Positions 36,165 through 48,224 of a stretch of DNA of 64,000 nucleotides are shown here, piece by piece. Every line of letters begins with the position of its first letter. The stretch's first letter is position 1. The stretch comes from Artemia franciscana. Lineage: Eukaryota > Arthropoda > Branchiopoda > Anostraca > Artemiidae. The notes beneath the pieces are model-generated. The model ran no database searches, had not been told where the DNA came from, and was given only the letters and a program-made list of their open reading frames with translations. Made by a program: the position numbers and the translations under genes. Where the stretch lies: NCBI RefSeq assembly GCF_032884065.1, contig NC_088872.1:7868186-7932185 (forward strand), given 5' to 3'.

Positions 36165-37015
36165 AAGGCATATCTCAGGAAGGGCTTAGGTTATTAAGTT
36201 TAAACTTTCCGGGAATGATAATGAAGAGGATCCGTTATAGCAAAGGCAATACGTGCACACTACTACTACCATTACTACTACCGCTATTATAATCACCACT
36301 ACTACTGCTACTACTACTACCACTGAAACAGCTACTACATCCTTTGTGACTACTAATGAGGGTAAGAGTATTAAGATGAAAACTCTTAAGATACATTGAG
36401 GAGGACGTTGAACGGAATCCCGACGCACTATGTGCATACAGGTTGTCCAAAAGGTGTATCAACAATATCTTGAGGAAGGCTTAGAGTATTAAGTTAAAAC
36501 TTTCAGGGCATAATGAGAGGAATGTTCAAATTACCAGAAACGGAATATGCGCATACCACTACTTCTACTGCTACAACTGTTATTACTACTGCTATTACTA
36601 CTACTACTATTCCTACTATAACTACTGCTACTACCACTGCTACTGCTATTACTGCTACTAAGGCTGAGGGTATCAGGATGAAAGTCTTAGAGAATACGGA
36701 GGGGAGAGTTGAACCAAATTAAAATATACTATATTCATCTTAGAAATGGCTTGGAGTATTAAGTTGAAACTTAATTGGAATGTTGAAGGAATGATGAACA
36801 AAATCAAACCCCCTATGGGTATGCAGATTAACAAAAAGAAGCATCAACAAGATCCCAGGAACTACTTAGTATATTAAATAGAAACTTTCAGGATATATCG
36901 AGGGAGATGTTGAAAAAACCAAAAGGTGCTATGTGTGCACTGCTACTGCTATTGCTACAAATGCTACTGCTGCTACAAATGACTGCGACTGCTTGTAAAT
37001 ACATCTGTGACTACT
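36165..37015. repeat. Family C repeat, start of block, with triplet tracts
   Basis: Units containing GGCTTAGGTTATTAAGTTTAA, ACTTTCCGGGAATGATAATG and CACTATGTGCATACAGGTTG. Two interrupted (CTA)n tracts lie at 36256-36345 and 36555-36665. Confidence 0.7.
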
Positions 37016-37016
37016 T

Positions 37017-37560
<544 letters not shown>

Positions 37561-38300
37561 AAGTAAAAAGAGTTTAAGGGCTTCCAGATTGTCAGAATGG
37601 CAAAGATGCAATATCTCAGGAATGGAAGAGGATATTAAGTTAAAACTTTCAGTGGAAGTTGATTGACTAAGGGTATTAAGTTAAAATTACTAGGCTTTAA
37701 GTCAAACAGCTAAGAGTATTAAGTTAAAATTATTAGGGTTTTTGAGTGAGAAATTGAACTAGACTAAAAAGCATTATTTGCATTCGAGGTTGCCAGAAGG
37801 GCGTATCAGCCACATCTCGGGAAATACTAAGGGAATTAAGTCAAAACTTTCAGGGTGTGTAAACGGAGATTTTTGATTAATATGTGTCTATACAAAAGGT
37901 TGTAACATAACAGAGGTTAGAATTCCGTCAGTTATGTCAGCTTAAACATTAGGAAGATGTTCTACCCATACATTACAGTATTTTCATCGGTACCGACCAA
38001 TTAAAAAGTAATATAGTACAACAACCAACAACAGTCGAAGATATAAATAGCAAGCCAAAACCTGGATTTTTATATTCCTGGATTTAGTTCAGATGTCTTT
38101 CTCTCTTAAGTTTAGATAAAAACAAAACAACTTGCAGAATCCAGTAAGATCAAAGGAGAAAAACAGGAAAAGGAAACTGTGAAGAATCGAAAATGAATTC
38201 AATTAGAAGACACACATTAAAAATTTTTTTGAATGAACGGTTTAAGATTGAATTAACAGAAAAACAGAAATATGAAAAGGTCATTGAACTGAGAAATGTA
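37561..38300. repeat. Family C units, then unassigned intron
   Basis: ATTAAGTTAAAACTTTCAG-type units at 37600-37860, three of them clustered at 37630-37740. From 37880 to 38300 no repeat was recognised. Confidence 0.5.
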
Positions 38301-38428
38301 AACTACCTTGCTGGTAAAAAGTGACAGTTCAGCCAACCATATTAACTTTCATTTTTTACTAACCGATCTAGCTTTTTTCTAAGTTCTAAGAGAATAAATA
38401 AAAATGGTAAAATTTGGAAATACTTTAC

Positions 38429-38603
38429 CATAAAAATAAAATGGCGCCTGCCATCCAAGTAAACCCGTAAGCCAGCCGCCAAGTGGCATTCCGACTACAG
38501 CACCGGCATATGAGCCGCAGAAGGCAAGCGTTGCCAGTCTAGATCGCTCAAGGGGTGGTGCCCACCACCGCCAGATACCGTGACATGCGGGGTAGGTTAC
38601 TCC
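38429..38603 (-). CDS. VGlut: VGlut exon: TM4-TM6
   Basis: Fragment residues 106-164. It begins [20 protein letters not shown], the most diagnostic VGLUT signature, and continues through [20 protein letters not shown] to a WQAPFYFYG end. The acceptor is CTTTTTTCAG and the donor GTAAAG; it ends in phase 1. The exon lies alone between a 9.9-kb and a 21.3-kb intron, surrounded by family C repeats, and shows no damage. Confidence 0.95.
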
Positions 38604-38829
38604 CTGAAAAAAGGTCAGATGCATAAAGTAACAATAAAAGGGAATAAACTCGAAACATGCTTGAATAATAATAATTTACGACAGTGAGGCTAATCAACCT
38701 GTAGTAAAAGTCTGGATATTTTTTTTTTTTTACAATTACTAGACCATCTGTTCTATAGTATGTACAGTAGCGCTGCCACAGAAAAGGACAAAATGAATTC
38801 AGTGCATTATTTTTTCATTTCTTTTATGC

Positions 38830-39180
38830 TATACCTCTTCATATGGAAGGAGGGGTCGTAGAAACTTCGGAGGGAGCTCATTCGATTAGAAACTGAAGTT
38901 AAAGTGCTCTTTTTAAGATTCGAAAGTGATTGGAGGGTCATTTTTGTTTCCAAGCACAGTGAAGTGATTAGAGATTCAAAAGTCATTTTTGTAATTAGCT
39001 TCCCCTTTAGCCCCCAAAACTTCCGGTAGAAATTTTAAAATGGACATTTTGTTCGAAGTAGTTCTAAGATCCATTTTATGCGTCTTCGAGGCATCATGAC
39101 GCCCAGAGCCCTTAGAGAAGGGCTGTAATTTATGTAAGATGTCCAGTGTTTACATATTGGCTTCAATATCGGGAAAGGGG
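38830..39180. repeat. Family B repeat fragment, inverted
   Basis: GTCGTAGAAACTTCGGAGGG, ATTCGATTAGAAACTGAAG, AGTGCTCTTTTTAAGATTC and GATTGGAGGGTCA are the family B blocks in reverse order. Confidence 0.55.
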
Positions 39181-39189
39181 GTATGTTTC

Positions 39190-40085
39190 ATCCTTTGAGT
39201 TTGAAAAGGCCCAGGGTTTTAAGGTAATACTTTCAGGGTATCTTTAGGAGGATGTTCAACTAAACCAAAAGACACTATGTGCATCCAGGTTATAAAAAGA
39301 ACGCGTCTGCAATTACTCAGAGTGGCTAAGAGTATCAAATTCAAACTTTCAGGGCATGTTGAGGGTGGTGTTGAACCAAATGAAAAGACTCTGTGAACAT
39401 CCATATTTTCAAAAGGACGTATCTGTAATACCTTAGGAACGGCTTAGGGTATTAATTTGAAACTTTAAGGGAATGTCATGGGTATAATACGCTACATCGA
39501 AAGACACTATCTGCATTCATGTTGTAAAAAGGGCGTAACTGTAGTATCCCTGGAGGAGCTATTGGCATAAAGTTGCAGATTTTAGGGAATGTTAAAAGGG
39601 ATATCAAACTAAATCAAAAGCCTCTATATTAAATCAAATGACTCCCAACTATCCAAGTTTAAAAAAAGACGTATCTTTAATATTCCAAGAATGGCTAAGT
39701 GATTGAGTCAAAACTTTGACGGCAATCTGAGGAGACCTTGGATAAGACATTTGTCCATATGGTACAAATGCACTATCTGCTATTTTTCGGAAGCTGCTTA
39801 GGGTATTAAATTGTCTTTTTATTCGGTTTAACATTCCCCTTAGCAATCCCTGAAAGTTTCAGCTTATTACCCATAGCCTTTCCTAAAACCAGTATAGAGA
39901 CTCCCAGATACGCCCTTCTTACAATCTGGATGCAATTAGAGTCATTTAATTTATTGAAGTACCACCCTCAACATCCCCAAAAAGTTTCAACTTAATACCC
40001 TTAGTAGTTCTTGAGATACAACAGACATACCTTTTTGAACAACTAGAGGCAGAGAGTCTTCTGATTAAGTTCGATGTTCCATCAA
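39190..40085. repeat. Family C tandem units, period 117 bp
   Basis: ACTTTCAGGG or a variant recurs at about 39228, 39344, 39461 and 39577, a period close to 117 bases. Each unit has ATGTTGA-GG, AACCAAA-GAC, CTATGTGCATCCA and GGCTTAGGGTATTAA blocks. From about 39800 to 40080 the units are inverted. The period is a multiple of three and partial readings are alike between units, but stops are frequent. Confidence 0.75.
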
Positions 40086-40189
40086 TTTTCCCTTAAATTT
40101 TTATCTCAGCAACCTTGGATATTGCAGATAATGCCTTTTGACAACCTCGATATACCTAAACTCTATTGCTTTAGTTCAATTGTAGTGGT

Positions 40190-40740
40190 TGCAGCAAAAG
40201 CCGTAGAAGTCAAAGTCAAAATTGATATAGTAGCAGTAGAAGGGGTCGCAGTCACTAGTAGTTGCAGTCGCAATTGCAAATAGTCGCAGTAAAAAGTAGT
40301 TTCCACCGCAGTTGTTTTAGTCATAATTAGTCAGAGAGACAAGCAGTCATAGCATAGAGGAGTTGCAGTCACAAGCTGTTTTGGTTGCGAGTAGGCAAAG
40401 TCACAGTCGCAAATAGTTACAGTCACATGTAGTTATAGTTGCAAGTAGTCACAGACACAAATATTCAAACATAAAGCTTTAAGTTGTCGTAGTCATTGTC
40501 ACAAGTAGTGCAATCCCAAGCAGTTGCAGTTGTAATTAGTTGTTGTCGCAAGTGATTGAAATCACAGTTAAAAGTTTTTCAAGTAGCAGTCGTAACCACA
40601 AGTTGTAGTAGTCAAAGTCAGAATATTCACGGCAACAAGTAGTTGTAGTCACAAGAAGTTACCGCAAATAGTAGTAGTAGTACTACTACTACTACTAGTA
40701 GTTGTGGTAGTAGTTGTAGTAGTCATAGTAGTAGCCCCAA
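40190..40740. repeat. AGT/GCA-rich minisatellite in family C
   Basis: Irregular GTAGTTGCAGTCACAA-type units over about 500 bases, ending in AGTAGTAGTAGTACTACTAC, a short palindromic switch from AGT to ACT triplets near 40670-40700. Confidence 0.8.
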
Positions 40741-40889
40741 AAGTCTTTTGACTTAGCTCAATATTACCTGAGCAATATTACCTCAATATTGATTACCTGA
40801 GCTCAATATTACCATTTGATTAAGCGTATTATAGGCCTCTGATGTAGAGGTGTCAAGCTTCTATAGGTGTCAAGCTAGAGGCATTTCAG

Positions 40890-41110
40890 TATATTTTTTT
40901 AAGAGTCAAAAGTGATTAGAGGTAAACCAGCCCCCATCTACTGCCCTATTTAGATGTCCTCCCCCGCAACCACATCCGATTAAAATTTCTATAGCCATTC
41001 AGTTTGAAATAGTCTAAAGGCTAAAAAAATATCCCTCTTGGGATGGCACGACCCCTGGGACAAGGGCTGTAAGTTATTTAAGTTGTCCATTATTTATATA
41101 CAGGGTTTAT
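40890..41110. repeat. Family B repeat fragment
   Basis: AAGAGTCAAAAGTGATTAGAGG, CCCATCTACTG and CGACCCCTGGGACAAGGGCTG follow the inverted family B order. Confidence 0.5.
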
Positions 41111-41139
41111 CTCTTAGAAAAAGGGAAAACGTTTAATCC

Positions 41140-41600
41140 TAGGTCTCCAAAAAGGCACAGGGCATCAAAGTGATACTTTCAGGAAATGTTGACGGGATGT
41201 TCAACAAAACCAAAACACACTGAAGACCTGTTGGTTTTCAAGCCTACTGTGTCGGCAATATCTAAGGAATGACTGAGGATATAACTGAGGATGATAAAAC
41301 TTTAATGACATGTTGAGAAGGATTTTGAGACATGTCTACAGGGAATACGCTTCTGTGCGTATCTATGTTGGTCTCAGGAACGGATACGAGTAAAAAGTTG
41401 AAGCTTTCAGGAACGGCTAAGGGATATTTTAAACTGAACCAAAAAACATTTTATGCATCCAGGTTGTGAAAAAATATCACCATTTTCCCAAGAACAGTTA
41501 AGGTTTATTAAATTGAAACTCTAGGATAATGTTGACAGAGATGCTGAATTTACATAAAAATATGAACATCCAGGTGCTCCTGCGTTAGTCCCTGGTTTTT
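41140..41600. repeat. Family C units
   Basis: ATACTTTCAGGAAATGTTGA, GTTGAAGCTTTCAGGAACGG and GAAACTCTAGGATAATGTTG mark three diverged units. Confidence 0.6.
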
Positions 41601-41689
41601 CCAATCTAGACTGGTACCCAAAAAGTACAAAATACCAATAAAAAACAATTTTTTCTTATTTGGGTCTTCTCAATATTAGTTTTATATAT

Positions 41690-42030
41690 GGCTGCATGCA
41701 TAATGAAGAGTGGAGGGCTTATGAAGCCTAAAAATCAAGGCAGGGATTGGTAAAGTACGATATATAATTCTAATCGTATATAGCCTACTCCTGTTCATTG
41801 TAATTTCATTTCATTTTAGCTTTGACTGGGTTATTCACTGTGACTGTTCGTTTAGGGTCTCGTTTGTTTATTGACTGTGATTTCTACTCATTTTGAATGT
41901 GAATTATTATTTGGCGTTATTTGTGCTTATCTTTCGTTTAATGCAGCTCTTTCCTTTTCTTTGAAAAAGTTCTATTTTGGAGAAAATTTCTAATATTAAT
42001 TTCAGTTTGTTTTTAATAGACATTATTATT
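41690..42030. repeat. Dispersed repeat D, second copy
   Basis: Ordered matches to 18940-19260 (TTTGACTGGGTTATTC; TTTCTACTCATTTTGAATG; CCTTTTCTTTGAAAAAG). Confidence 0.5.
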
Positions 42031-42650
42031 TATCTATTTTTTTTTAATGGTTGATAGAAGAAATATCTGTAATATTTTACAGGACCAATAATATTTTTAT
42101 TGGTTTTTCTGCTTAAAAATTAAGATTGTGGCTTTCTATTGGTATTTTGGAAACAAAATTTGGGATAAAGTTTTTTCTAAATAATTTTAACATAGAATTT
42201 GGATGAGGACGGAGAGCATTATTTAAATGAATGGATTTAAAACCAGAATTTTTTTGGTCTTCAATAGGGCTAAAGTAATCCTAACCCCAATTCTGTTGCA
42301 ACCTTCAATTCAAATATTAATGACCACTTTATTATAAGAATCTTATTGTATTACTTGGTTTAGATGCTTGTTTGTCTAAAGAAATAGGCTTTAACCTCAT
42401 ATATTAAAAATAATTCTGTTTTGTCGTTTAAAAAATAAAAATGAATAACCTCGTGAAGAATCCATGAACCAGGTTGGTTTTTCTCTGAGGTTCCCGTGGT
42501 TCTGAAACTTTTATTGAGGCCCCTTCAAAGTCTAAAATGTAAGTATATCAGAATAAAAAATATTTCGCACATAGAATCAATACACCCGCATTTTTCTTCA
42601 ATAACTTATTATCCTGGATAAACTACCCTAAGTTCCTCCAAGCAAAAATT
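42030..42650. other. Intronic stretch without recognised features
   Basis: AT-rich, no exon, no recognised repeat and no open frame of note. Confidence 0.5.
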
Positions 42651-43440
42651 CAGAACATACATAACCCCCAATCCTAAATTTTCACTTTAAGTTTCAGGTA
42701 CTTCCCTTAACCCGTTAATTTATGCTCTTAGTCACACCTGAAAGATTGTAGATAAACCCTTTTCACAATCTGAATGTATAGCCTAGTATCTTTTCTTTTA
42801 CTTCAAAATACCTCTCAACATTCTCTGAAAATTTTAGTTTAATACCTTTTGCCATTCCCTGGATGTTTTTTATACGTCTTTTTGACAACCTGGATGCATG
42901 TAAAATATTTTGATTTAGTTCAACATGCTCCTAAACATTCCCCGAAAGCTTCAATTTAATTCCCTTAATTGTTCCCATATATGCCCTTTTGACAGCTTAG
43001 ATGCAGCTAGTATCTTTTGATTTAGTTTAACATCTTCCTCAATATTCACTGAAAGTTTCTTCTTAACACCCTGAGTAGTTCCTGAGATATGGAAAATATA
43101 TACTCTTGACAACCTGGATGCGTACATTGTCTTTTGATTTATTTCAGCACTTTCCTCAACGCTCCTTAAAAGCTTCGATTTAATGATCTTTACTGTCCAT
43201 GATATGCTACATCTCATGAATTTGACGCTACATCTACATCTACGCTACATCTACATGAGATGCTACATCTACATCTACATACTTTTTGAAAATTTGGCTG
43301 CAAAAAGTTGCTTTCGATTTAGTTCAATATCCCGCTCAAGTTCCCTAAAGCTTTAAACTTAACACCCTTAGCTGCTTTTGAGATATTGCAGATACCTCTT
43401 TGACCCCCTTCTGAAATACAAACTAACAATTTTTGTTCGG
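42650..43440. repeat. Family C tandem units, inverted orientation
   Basis: At least five units marked by CTGAAAATTTTAGTTTAATAC (42833), CCGAAAGCTTCAATTTAATT (42941), CTGAAAGTTTCTTCTTAACAC (43049), CTTAAAAGCTTCGATTTAATG (43163) and CTAAAGCTTTAAACTTAACAC (43343). On the minus strand an 88-codon reading spans two and a half units, with repeated SV-IE-D-KLNQK-LAASKLSKGHI-like motifs. A short CTACATCTACATCTACG tandem lies at 43225-43280. Confidence 0.7.
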
Positions 43441-44070
43441 GAAAATTAAAATAGTACTAGTCGACAATAACAATTTATAATACAACAACCTATCGACAAT
43501 ACTTAAGGGACCTATTCCAAGGGAGCTTGCTGAAAGTATGGGATATTCGATAGAACTAGGTAAATGGATAATCATATGATTAATTCTTGAGATGATCTTA
43601 GGATAATAGAATAGATATCCCTGTGAAACAATTTGCTTAATGAATTAGTTGAATTGTCGCCATAGCTTTAGTAAATTGGAGTTATTTATTATGAGGGTTG
43701 CTATCGTTGTTCTCATTGGAAGCTTTTTTCAGGTCTTTTTCTCCCCTATGCTCATCTGTATTCATTCAAGTATGCTTAGACGGCCAAAACAAATTACTAT
43801 TCTTATTATATTGCTTTTGCAGTTTCCGTAACTTTGTATCCAAGCCTGTTCAAAAGATACCGAACAAAAATTTTTGTTCAGCACAATTAAAATGTCATCA
43901 AACGGCAATAACAATTGATATCCCAAATAAAACCATCTATCTACAACGCCCAAGGGAGCTATCCCTTTTTCCTGGCACTTTGGCACCCAGTCAACTTCTC
44001 CCTGATGACTTGTTTACTAGGGAAAATAATGTTCCCGCTCCAGTGATTCCAGATCCCTTTTAAGATTTCT
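43430..44070. repeat. Diverged direct repeat, with an unassigned open reading
   Basis: The block 43430-43540 (TTTTTGTTCGGGAAAATTAAA, CGACAATAACAATTTATAAT) recurs diverged at 43862-43965. The second copy runs on as an open + strand reading to a stop at 44063 (RPRELSLFPGTLAPSQLLPD; APVIPDPF). No family is recognised. Possibly two copies of a degraded mobile element. Confidence 0.4.
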
Positions 44071-44079
44071 AGCTGTTTA

Positions 44080-45165
44080 TCATTGCGGGAGGAAGGGATC
44101 TACTAACAAAGAAAAGAATTTGGGAAATTTAATAGTGCTTGAAAATATTGCCTTGCTGGTTGCTATAGTGGTCTATGAGCTTAAGATAATAGGCAAAGAA
44201 TTTCATTCGCTTAACGGAGGAATTATTTATTGTTATTAGATGGTCTACGTTGTTTGTGTCTTAGCTCTCAATTTAGCAACGGTCTCTTCCCTAGACTTTC
44301 TTTTCGTAAAGTAATTGCATAATTCGAAAAAAAAAAAAACGATAAGGAGATTCAATATTGATGACATACATATGATATATTTATTGATGACAAATATTTG
44401 TATACCCAGGAATCGTCTTTGAGATATCTTGTATCTAAAGAATAAATATAGCCATGTTAATAAAGGAAAAAAAAAGAAAAAAGAGAAAGACTTGAGCTAT
44501 ATACAAAACGTAAGAAAAAAAGACACTTATGCATTAGGAATTTTTCTTATTATAAAGATTACCAAGTTATTATTATTATCTGACCAAGTAAGTTTGATTC
44601 ATTATGTATTTAAGTTACAATAAAAATATTATTCCTACAAAGGCTCTTTGGCCTGTAAATAAGACAAATAAGTAATTTCAACACTTACTCCGAAAGAGAA
44701 AAAAAGAGAATTACAAAAAGAAAAAAGTAGGCAAAAGAAAAGCAAAAAGGAAAATTCTGGTGAATTTTAGACAAATACAAACCAAAAATGTAAAAAGTGA
44801 AAACATACAGCAAAAAAACAAAAAAAGACTTCAATCAATTCAAGACAAATATAATCCAAAATGTTTAAAAAGCTTTTTGAAGAAACTAAACGAATGATAC
44901 GTTCGAGGCAAATCAGGTATATACAAAAATGGGTCACTTTTACATAAATAAGGAATAGGAAAATATGCTAGTATCGAGATTAAAACCAAGAGACTCGCTT
45001 GAGATAAAATAAAAAACTTCGAGTATGTGTGCTTAGAAAATTATTGTTTAAATTGATTTATCGTTTAAATTCACCGTCAATTATAAAAAAAGACAAAAAA
45101 GAAAGAAAACGTGAATATCAATCTTTAATTTTCGATGGTTATATTGTGGGAAAATTTATATTTCT
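44080..45165. other. Intronic stretch without recognised features
   Basis: A-rich, particularly 44700-44900. No exon, no recognised repeat module and no convincing frame. Confidence 0.5.
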
Positions 45166-45169
45166 CGTA

Positions 45170-45472
45170 TTAAAACTGCGTGTTTTCGACGGTCGTGTTG
45201 GCTTCACGATGCTCGACATAGCTATAATGCGGCAAGTTGCAGCCAAAACTCCCAAGGCCATCTATATATCCCAATGAAATAACCTGAGGAGGATTGAAGG
45301 TACGCCATGGTTCAAACTGTTTAAAACTGCGTATCTTTGACGGTCGGGGTGGCTCCATGATGCTCTAAATAGCTATGATGCGGCAAGTTGCAGCCAAAGC
45401 TCCCAAGGCCATCTACATATCCCAGTAAAATACCCTGAGGAGGATTGAAGGTACGCTATGGCTCACAACTTC
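45170..45472. repeat. Tandem duplication, 151-bp unit, two copies
   Basis: Two adjacent copies starting TTAAAACTGCG at 45170 and 45321, about 90% identical by eye, sharing GCGGCAAGTTGCAGCCAAA and CTGAGGAGGATTGAAGGTACG. Not related to families A-D. Confidence 0.85.
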
Positions 45473-46787
45473 ATAAGTGACGAGAAGTTATTCCAACTCA
45501 TTGGAAAATCTCAATTTCAATCCAAATAGCTGAACAAACTCTGCTATGAGTTGGGAACCTGTTGTAAATGTTTCCAAATCTAGCTGTAAGATCATTTACG
45601 ACGTAAGAGCCTTTCAGACCAAAAAATTCTTGTGGATCTTATGGATTGCTACAGAGCTTATGGTCAAACTTAAGAAAATTACGCACTCCGTAACGTAAAA
45701 AAATACGTACGAAACAGGGTTGATATCTGCTCAACTTTACGTCCAACAGAAACGTAGAAACGTAATTCAGAGTATATTTTGGGTAAGATCTAACCTACTT
45801 TGGTGTATTTCAGTAGATAGGGAGTAACTAGAAAATAATGGTTAAATTAGTTTGACTAAATGATTTGAGAAATAATGGACTCAATTGAAAATATGCTTAG
45901 TAACGCACTAATAGTTTCCAACTAATGACACACTAATAGGTCTACACCTTTTGGTTATTTAAATGAATTAATTAGTTAATATTTTATTATGATAATTAAA
46001 GTTTAATTATGTTATGTTTTTTTTATCTAATCCAATGGGGAAAAAAAATATGGGAATAGTTGAAAATTATTTTTTTTGGAAGGTTTGTAGGATTGAAAGG
46101 GATAGGATAGGAGTGAATTAGGACCGTTATTTTTTAGGGTAATGATGGGTCATTGACATTGGAGAGAAACAAGAAGAGAGTATCAAAATAATTATGGTGA
46201 GAATTTACTTTTTGATTTCAGAAAGATGGATAAAAGATAACAGAAAAGGAAGATATTAAAGAAAATGTGGGCAGTGACGAGAATTTTATTAACATCGTTT
46301 TTTATTAAAGGATTCTTTCGTAAAAAAATGAAGATAAAAAGGTGGCTGCTTTAGAAAAGTTTTTTTGCAGTGCATGATCTCTCTTCCAAGTAACACTTCC
46401 TTCTGGAGGCACGAAGTAGTTGGCAAGTATTTTTCCAAAATTTTTGGATTGTCTTGAAGTATTATTACTCGTGAGAGACCTAAATCCTGGAATGAAGCAT
46501 TTGAAATAGAAGCTGGAGACTCTGCTTAAGCGTTTGGGTATCACCTAAAGTAATAATGCAATTGTTAGGGCAAAGTGCAAATTCCTTGATTGTCGCAAAC
46601 TTTTCTGGCTGTATGATTATTTCTGATCTAAACAGTCTGAATCTTTGCACAAAATGCCGAAAGTGTTCTCGATTAACCTGCAAACTGAAGGAATTCTATA
46701 AATTGCATATCTTTTGGAGTTCAGCAAGGTTTCTGCCAGGAATGGGCCTATGTAGTTCTTGAGCGGAAAGGATTCGTCACATAAGAA

Positions 46788-47046
46788 ACAATAATAAAAT
46801 AGTAATAAAATAATAATAATAAAATAATAGTATATATATATAATAATATAATAATATATAATTATAAAATATAATAATAATATAATTATAAAACATAATT
46901 ATAAATATAATAATATATATTATAAAATATATAATAATATAATAATAAAATAATAGTAATAAAATAATAAAATAATAATATAATAAATAATAAAACAATA
47001 ATAGAATACAACAATAATAAAAGAAATAATAATAAAATAATAATAA
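46788..47046. repeat. (TAA/TA)n microsatellite inside transposase relic
   Basis: About 260 bases of nearly pure AATAAT/ATATAA, splitting the Harbinger relic between its DANYKF and IENTFGIL motifs. Short Ile/Tyr/Leu-only readings here are artefacts. Confidence 0.95.
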
Positions 47047-47171
47047 GGAAACATGTTGTTAGTTCCAGGGTTTTTTGTTTTTGTTTTTTAGAGAGGAAGC
47101 CTGATAGATCCGGAGGCAGCAACGTCATAAAACAAATTTGTAGTTTGCGTCACAATTTGCATGAAAAATAA

Positions 47172-47380
47172 CACTAAAATAGTTTCTAATAACTTCTCTG
47201 ATGCTAACCTGACTCCTATTCATAATAATGATAGATGGTAATAAACTTTCTGGCAAGAGATATTGAATTTGAACGTGATGATGACAGGGACAGGTCCTGT
47301 CGAAATTATCGCTTGAAAACATCAGTCACCTGACATCCATAGCTTAGGTAAGCTTATTACCATCTATCATTATTACTAAA
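47172..47380. mobile_element. Small insertion in the Harbinger relic
   Basis: The 12-base AACTATTTTAGT (minus strand) occurs on both sides of a segment of about 190 bases that interrupts the YKNYFS motif of the transposase. The segment has inverted ends (TTACCATCTATCATTATTA at 47353-47371 and its complement at 47219-47240). It is probably a small MITE-like insertion. Confidence 0.4.
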
Positions 47381-48224
47381 ATAGTTCTTATAGCTATAAA
47401 ATTGTGAGTCAGAATTGTAAGGGCATTGAAGGCTGATGTGCCTACCAGTGCTAGCACCTATTTTTATTTGGTATTTTCCATCGGGTAAAGATCTACGCTG
47501 CAGTAAGTTTTAAGTCTTCTTCGGAGAGAATAGCAAGAAAATTGGGAGAAAGAATGTCAAAAATGGCCTGTGCAGTCTCTTCGAAATTTTTTTAGACAGT
47601 ACAGGTTCCAAATACTTATAGTGTAAAGTTGTCATGCTGTTTCCCGTTGTTGAACATCAAGTTAAGGCTAGGTGAGTCTCAAAGGATGTGAATTTTCTAT
47701 AATTTATATTTCTCTTTGTTAATTTTACTCGCACCTTACTTAGTGAATCAGAAAATTCTTTTCTAGTAGAGCATGTAAAGTTCACGAATTTTTCATCATC
47801 ATCAGTCAGGAGAAGCTCATTAAGCAAGTTTAACTGCCCTAGTTTCTCTCTTTTACTATTTTCTAGTATTCGACGTACTCACTGCTTCTTTTTCTCTTTT
47901 ACTGTTTTCTAGTATTGGACGTATTCACTGCTTCTTTTTTTCGTTTCTTAGAGCGATTGGCATTAGCATTTTGCTCGAAAGCAAGTGGTACTGATGCAAT
48001 AACTAAAACATCATCGTCAGAACTGTTATAATCAGTCATCTTCAACATTATTAAACTAAATATCAAGTGCCGAAAATAGCGTCATTAAAAAGAAGAAAAG
48101 GTTTTTTGCGGAGTTTTTAATCACTTCAATCTTAAGGAAAAGCAATTTAGCCAGAAGGATTAGCTACATAAAACCGTAAACGTAAACCGTAAGTGTAATT
48201 CTTACGCTTTGGTCTGAAACAGCC

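Larger units (their letters stand above)
46305..48039 (-). pseudogene. Harbinger-type transposase relic (DDE)
   Basis: Starts MTDYNSSDDDVLVIASVPLA at 48039. The N-terminal reading carries EETAQAIFDILSPNFLAILS and then a TRWKIPN block, the family's AI---LSP-YL and F-RWNFPNCIGA-DGKH region. After a shift comes IGASTGRHIS, where the first catalytic Asp is lost. Next NSDSQFYSYKNYFS, then after an insertion NYFSVIFHANCDANYKFV (second catalytic Asp region, -DANYKF), then RLIENTFGIL, RFRLFRSEIIIQPEKFATI and ANYFVPPEGSVTWKRDH. The last matches the ENAFGIL and EGAVPWQ C-terminus. It has several stops and frameshifts, one internal insertion (about 47172-47380) and an expanded microsatellite. It is not functional. 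The transposase would cut at the element ends using the DDE triad. Confidence 0.7.
45607..48224 (-). mobile_element. Decayed PIF/Harbinger DNA transposon
   Basis: Diverged terminal inverted repeats: GAGCCTTTCAGACCAAA at the left end (45607) and, as its complement at the right, TTTGGTCTGAAACAGCC ending at 48224. Subterminal blocks also match in inverted order (AATTACGCACTCCGTAACG near 45685 against CGTAAACCGTAAGTGTAATT near 48181-48200). Between them lies a minus-strand transposase relic. GGGC-TTTCAGACC-like ends and a 3-bp target duplication are usual for this superfamily; the flanks here (TAA left, ATT right) do not match, so ends or duplication have mutated. Confidence 0.65.

Noticed and set aside
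46777..47128. Membrane-protein-like Ile/Leu/Tyr readings
   Set aside because: Translation of the TAA/TA microsatellite inside the Harbinger relic.
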